Source: Sulfurovum sp. | Lineage (GTDB): Bacteria; Campylobacterota; Campylobacteria; Campylobacterales; Sulfurovaceae | Length of the DNA stretch: 9,716 nt | Assembly: GCA_015661795.1 (NCBI GenBank) | Contig: DQVJ01000081.1 | Span: 1 to 9,716 of the forward strand | Direction: 5' to 3' | Shown: piece after piece, positions 6,101-9,716 of the stretch | How the letters are laid out: each line of letters starts with the position of its first letter | Position numbering within the stretch: the first letter of the stretch is position 1 | Notes under the pieces: model-generated | The model's database searches: none | Told to the model about the DNA's origin: nothing | What the model saw: the letters and a program-made list of their open reading frames with translations, nothing else | Translations under genes and position numbers: made by a program

Positions 6101-6592
6101 TTACCTTTTGAATATATTGTTAACTAAATCTATTAACTTATTTGAATATGATAAATTCCAAGCTTTCATTCGACTATGCCATTTTTTATTCTCTAAAAAC
6201 TCATCCCACGTTAATTCTAAAATTCTTTCTAGTTCAAAATCATCAGTAAGTTTTACAATAACAACATATTCAAATTTTTGATTAGGAATTTCATCGGCTT
6301 CCAAAGGAGGAAGTCCATAGAAAACACCAGTTGAGCCCATGTTGGTAATAGTTTTTATAGAATAACGCTCACCTTTTCTACTAATAGCATCGATATTCTC
6401 TGTACTGGGAGGAGCAAACTGTAAATTTGGAAGATTAGGCGTTTTATTATAATAATCTACAGCTATATATTCACCTAATTCACCTGTAATATTCTTTGTT
6501 CTAACAATTTCCCGTTTTTTTAATTCTTTAGTTGTGTGACTGTAACATTCAATTACTTCAGCATGAGACATCTTTTCAAAATCTATAAGCAT
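6101..6592 (-). CDS. Small PD-(D/E)XK-like putative nuclease (163 aa)
   Basis: Probably a small restriction-endonuclease-fold protein serving the same system. The pattern is a helix with GELGEYIAVDYY (37-48, acidic E38/E41), then APPSTENIDAI with D68, then a strand RYSIKTIT with K80. The usual acidic residue two before the lysine is Ser (S78), so this is a variant or weakened D...xIK site; some REase-fold families use non-acidic residues there. The C-terminal half (105-163) is strand then helix, with Trp-rich stretches. The ATG at 6592 lies 3 bases after the AIPR gene stop, and the ATPase gene starts 5 bases after its own stop, so it is mid-operon. It could be the DNA-cleaving or DNA-end-sensing partner of the GHKL ATPase. 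The fold call is by motif only. Confidence 0.8.
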   Translation of the reverse strand: MLIDFEKMSHAEVIECYSHTTKELKKREIVRTKNITGELGEYIAVDYYNKTPNLPNLQFAPPSTENIDAISRKGERYSIKTITNMGSTGVFYGLPPLEADEIPNQKFEYVVIVKLTDDFELERILELTWDEFLENKKWHSRMKAWNLSYSNKLIDLVNNIFKR

Positions 6593-6595
6593 GAT

Positions 6596-8650
6596 TTATT
6601 CCCATACACTTTTCATTCCCTCATCTTCCAAATACAAAATAATTTCGAGTATTTTCTTAGATTGTTTATCTGAGGGATATTTCCCCCTAGGAATTAAATT
6701 GAGAAATTGAATTTGGTTCTGTGCCAAGAGATTCTTTTCAATACCCCATTGTATCATCTCTTTCCAGGTATCAGGAGACAGTTTATACATCTTTTTCAAT
6801 AATTCCATCGCATTCTCTATATTCTGGTCTTCTTCGGCGTCCTTGGCTTCCTGCTTCATTTCCTCTTTTGTAATCATATGATCCAGAAACTCATCAGATA
6901 ATGTCAGTTGATCGGTATGATCCAAAATATCTTTCAGTTTTGTCCAGCAGACATCTTTTTTACACCATTCTGATACATTGGTAAAATTTTCCGGAGTATT
7001 TGTAATATAGTCATTGATAAACTTACTGATATGTTTTAACTCTCTTATGAAATATGCCGGAACCTCTTGCCTTTTCCAGATCTCTGTAAAGTTAATGCTC
7101 TTCTTTTTTTTCTCTAAAATATAGGAGAGAGTAGAAAGTGTATACGCAACGACATTGGCTTTATACCCACCGTACCATGGCTCTCTAAATATCATATAGT
7201 CACATGTTTTAAAAATAATAATCTTTGCTACAGTATGCTTAAAATACATATCATTGAATTTCTGATCACTTTTATTCCATATTGGTACAATAATCTCTCC
7301 AAATGCTTTAAAGTTTTTCTGTGCCCCTCTACTAACAATATGCGGTTTATTTTCCCACACCATTAGATATTTTGCCAAATCCGTTTTAGAGAACATTTGG
7401 GCTTTGGGATGGGCTACCTTGAATTCACGCTTTTTGGCATCAGTCAATTTGGACTGCACCTCAAGATACTGCCCTCTGGCTCTTTCATAAAACCATTTTG
7501 TTCCTTTCATCTCACCTTCTTTTGCAGGAGCCCAGATCCTTCTTGATTTCTCTTCCATGCGTATATGATAGATGTCATTTGAGAAAAAATCTGCATCACT
7601 CACTTTGTTTTGAGTATTGGCATATTTTGCAATATTCGGAACAATACCATTTACTTTCTCATCATTAATGACGGTAAGTTTCATTTGTACAAAAATATCT
7701 GCCAAATCTACTTTGTCTACTTTTTTAGTATTAAACAAGGATGCTGTTGTCTGACCTCCATTAACTATTTGAAAGTTTTTCATACTGATAATTTCATTTT
7801 TTTCATTCAGTACAACTTCTTCAGCTGTAGCTGTAATACCGTTGTTGTACGCAAAAAACATACTAGGCTCTTCATTAATTGTTTTGCGAATACCCTTATT
7901 GATTTTTGCTCTAAACTGAAGGAAACTTCTCACATTTGATTCAAGCAGTTTGGAGCCATATTCTTCATAAAGTTGGGCTAGAAGTTCTCCGCTGACCACC
8001 GACAAATAAGAAGGATAGGGAGATGCTGAGATATGTGCAGGAAGGGATGGTATTACTGCATTAAGTTCATTCTCCAGATCGATAACCAATGTTTCTTTTT
8101 TATTTTTTGAAGTTTCAATCTCAAAGAATCTATTAATATCCCAAATATCATAAGTGACTTTATAGTTTTCCAATTGACCGGAAGGAAGTTTTTTTACAAG
8201 TTTACTCAACTGTCTATTGCTGACAAGTATTATATTGACTGTATGAAATCTTTCATTGTTGGTATAGAGAAAATATGCGATGGCATAACCTGGTGAAGTC
8301 TCTTCCAGACTTTCATAGAACCTTTTCTCTATTGACTGGGTAAAAAACTTTGTTATACGCTTGATACCCAAATCTATATCTGATTTTGTAAGTGTTCCCA
8401 TCTCTTTATCATCTTCAAAGTCACATATAAACAGGTTTAGAATCTCTCTGTCTTCTATCAGTTCATATCCGTCCACACGCATACCTGTCTTCTTATACGG
8501 AAGATAAGTATAGTCAGCTACAGTTCCGTCTTCAAGCAGATACTCCATAGTTTTGTCAAAAAACTGACTGACTTTAAAGTCCTCTCCTATATCAGCAGAT
8601 ACGTATATCTGTTGCATCAGATCATTGTAAAATTCTTCAACACTATTCAT
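6596..8650 (-). CDS. AIPR (abortive infection phage resistance) family protein
   Basis: A 684-residue member of the AIPR family (PF10592), found in phage-resistance loci and next to Z1/DUF4420/methylase genes. Its signatures are plain: FFAYNNGITATA (265-276) and QIVNGGQTTASL (294-305), followed by PNIAKYANTQNKVSDADFFS. The N-terminus has the family-typical GMRVDGYEL...LNLFICDFEDD (56-81), whose D60 and D77/E79 might form a degenerate nuclease-like core. The C-terminal 200 residues are helical and charged. The ATG at 8650 overlaps the preceding DUF4420 gene by 8 bases, and the stop lies 3 bases before the next gene, so it is translationally linked to both. Biochemistry of AIPR proteins is poorly known; I infer an effector or substrate-processing role in defence. 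No frameshift or internal stop. Confidence 0.93.
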   Translation of the reverse strand: MNSVEEFYNDLMQQIYVSADIGEDFKVSQFFDKTMEYLLEDGTVADYTYLPYKKTGMRVDGYELIEDREILNLFICDFEDDKEMGTLTKSDIDLGIKRITKFFTQSIEKRFYESLEETSPGYAIAYFLYTNNERFHTVNIILVSNRQLSKLVKKLPSGQLENYKVTYDIWDINRFFEIETSKNKKETLVIDLENELNAVIPSLPAHISASPYPSYLSVVSGELLAQLYEEYGSKLLESNVRSFLQFRAKINKGIRKTINEEPSMFFAYNNGITATAEEVVLNEKNEIISMKNFQIVNGGQTTASLFNTKKVDKVDLADIFVQMKLTVINDEKVNGIVPNIAKYANTQNKVSDADFFSNDIYHIRMEEKSRRIWAPAKEGEMKGTKWFYERARGQYLEVQSKLTDAKKREFKVAHPKAQMFSKTDLAKYLMVWENKPHIVSRGAQKNFKAFGEIIVPIWNKSDQKFNDMYFKHTVAKIIIFKTCDYMIFREPWYGGYKANVVAYTLSTLSYILEKKKKSINFTEIWKRQEVPAYFIRELKHISKFINDYITNTPENFTNVSEWCKKDVCWTKLKDILDHTDQLTLSDEFLDHMITKEEMKQEAKDAEEDQNIENAMELLKKMYKLSPDTWKEMIQWGIEKNLLAQNQIQFLNLIPRGKYPSDKQSKKILEIILYLEDEGMKSVWE

Positions 8651-9614
8651 TGTTAATGCCTGCCTTTATGAGTATTTCCTTATCTGCCAGGAATGCTTTA
8701 CATTTGTCAAGGTTTATTCTGTACGTCAGACTCTCAACACCATCAGGAAGTGTGGATATCTTCGGGAAATCCTCGGTAACTTCGTAAAACTCATCTGTAA
8801 TAAACAGAAAATAGTATTCACGGTACTCTTCCAGCTCAATAAAACCGTAATGCACCAGAAGATTGTTGAATTTCTCCTCTAGTATACTGTTTTTTGTTTT
8901 TATATCATCTCGGATTTTATCAATCAAATCATAAATATTGAAAGCTTCCGGTGTTTTATCTGTGCTGTCATTAAGTGTTGCAACATATAACAGCAAATGG
9001 TCCAGTTCACTGAAGAGTTGTTCGTATGCAGATATAGTGATACTGTTTACTGATGATTTTGTTTTTACTTCAACTGCAAAACTACTGAACTCAAAATCCT
9101 GAACCGATTGCAACGGTGCTCTCCAGAATGTCAGAGCATCTTCAGCATCATAGTTTTTCAGCAGATAGTGCTCAAGGAACAGAAGCTCTCCTATCAGACC
9201 TTTCAGTTGTCTTTTATCAATAATTTTTCTGCGGCTTTTTAAAAAATATTGCCATTTCTCCAGACGTTTTAGAACAGTCTTAATAGCATATTCTTCATCT
9301 TTCATATCCTTTGTAGACTCTATAAGATCCTTACACAGTGTATGGAACATATATTTATCTTCTTCGGAAGCAAGTGTAAATACCAGTTGGTTATTCCTGT
9401 CATGCTTGCCGATGCTAATTTCAATACCGTTCAATTGGGGGATCTTGCTATTGACAATAATTTCAGATGCTGCATTTAAAACAAATAGCAGGTTACCAAA
9501 AGAATCTTTTGCCCAATAAAATTCCAGAAGATGACTTTTGTCTGCAAGAATTCCATTAAGACGTATATTGCTCTCTGAGCGTTCTATATTGTTCCATGGA
9601 TTACTCTTCATCAT
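8643..9614 (-). CDS. DUF4420-type PD-(D/E)XK motif protein
   Basis: Predicted nuclease of the defence operon, 323 residues. The frame is open to the window edge, but codons before 9614 overlap the upstream gene in another frame and look non-native; two adjacent ATGs (9614 and 9611) preceded by an AGAGG-type site mark the start, overlapping the upstream stop by 14 or 11 bases. From the first ATG: an N-terminal beta-rich domain (about 5-95) beginning NPWNNIE, a helical linker (100-135), then the nuclease core with LIGELLFLEHYLL (140-152, E143), VQDFEFSSFAVEVKTKSS with D173, E182 and K184 forming D...ExK, and SAYEQLFSELDHLLLYVA after it. All catalytic residues are intact. This matches the DUF4420 family (PF14390), known as a companion of Z1 and AIPR proteins. 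It probably cuts DNA with the upstream ATPase. Confidence 0.92.
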   Translation of the reverse strand: MMKSNPWNNIERSESNIRLNGILADKSHLLEFYWAKDSFGNLLFVLNAASEIIVNSKIPQLNGIEISIGKHDRNNQLVFTLASEEDKYMFHTLCKDLIESTKDMKDEEYAIKTVLKRLEKWQYFLKSRRKIIDKRQLKGLIGELLFLEHYLLKNYDAEDALTFWRAPLQSVQDFEFSSFAVEVKTKSSVNSITISAYEQLFSELDHLLLYVATLNDSTDKTPEAFNIYDLIDKIRDDIKTKNSILEEKFNNLLVHYGFIELEEYREYYFLFITDEFYEVTEDFPKISTLPDGVESLTYRINLDKCKAFLADKEILIKAGINNE

Positions 9615-9716
9615 CACCTGCCTCTTCAAACTCTTCCCATGAAGGCTGTACAAACTCTTCCCACCATCGTTGGTTAACTTTGTAAATTCCCTTCCTGCTG
9701 TCACTACATAAATCAC
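9601..9716 (-). CDS. C-terminus of a gene running off the window, probably Z1-domain ATPase/helicase
   Basis: Partial gene: the last 37 codons of a minus-strand frame ending at TAA 9603-9601. The visible tail contains YKVNQRWWEEFVQPSWEEF followed by an acidic end (EEAGDDEE), rich in Trp and Glu. It overlaps the DUF4420 gene start by 11-14 bases in a different frame, as is usual in coupled operons. In related loci the gene before DUF4420 and AIPR encodes a Z1-domain superfamily II-like ATPase, so that is the likeliest identity. The visible residues carry no diagnostic Z1 motif, so the identification rests on neighbourhood. Confidence 0.6.
   Translation of the reverse strand, partial: DLCSDSRKGIYKVNQRWWEEFVQPSWEEFEEAGDDEE

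Noticed and set aside
7610..7939. 109-codon plus-strand open frame inside the AIPR gene
   Set aside because: Antisense to a well-supported AIPR coding region and without recognisable protein features.
1..9716. CRISPR array, tRNA or rRNA genes
   Set aside because: No regularly spaced direct repeats and no cloverleaf or rRNA-like conserved stretches were seen on either strand.

Overview
The window is AT-rich accessory DNA from a bacterium that I cannot name with confidence. Lysine- and isoleucine-rich proteins, low GC, frequent GTG/TTG starts and very tight gene packing would fit Campylobacterota (a Sulfurovum or Sulfurimonas-like host), but this is a weak inference with no rRNA or housekeeping gene to support it.

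Left region (1-2574). The window opens exactly on the end of an intact IS3-family insertion sequence (1-1268). It has 27-bp imperfect inverted repeats, orfA, orfB and a classic A6G slippery site. The element sits inside a minus-strand gene for a small protein that looks like a ribbon-helix-helix or antitoxin-type DNA-binding protein; only its first 59 codons remain in the window. Further right, two minus-strand genes of unknown function (160 aa and 148 aa) overlap by one base (TAATG). An 11-base motif (tgtcattgtaa) occurs upstream of both the interrupted gene and the 160-aa gene, so the two may share a regulator. This part reads like plasmid or integrated-element cargo.

Middle region (2575-4132). 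A divergent intergenic region carries a palindrome and an extended -10 promoter. It leads into a plus-strand DNA cytosine-5 methyltransferase with all the main motifs.

Right region (4129-9716). A tightly packed minus-strand gene run meets the methyltransferase tail to tail. In transcription order it encodes the C-terminal end of a gene running off the window (probably a Z1-type ATPase/helicase), a DUF4420-type PD-(D/E)XK nuclease (323 aa), an AIPR protein (684 aa), a small PD-(D/E)XK-like protein (163 aa), and a GHKL (MutL/Hsp90/MORC-like) ATPase. Adjacent genes overlap or lie 3-5 bases apart. This is the gene set of the restriction-modification-like anti-phage systems predicted around MutL/MORC-like ATPases: the methyltransferase would mark self DNA, and the ATPases and nucleases would act on unmarked DNA.

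The most notable irregularity is in the GHKL ATPase gene. Its frame stops at 4476, but the -1 frame is open for another 120 codons and ends on the same TTAA that ends the methyltransferase gene. The shift point is an A5/A4 tract at 4487-4496. Either one base has been lost (mutation, phase variation or sequencing error) or the protein is completed by -1 frameshifting. The added C-terminal segment matches nothing I recognise.
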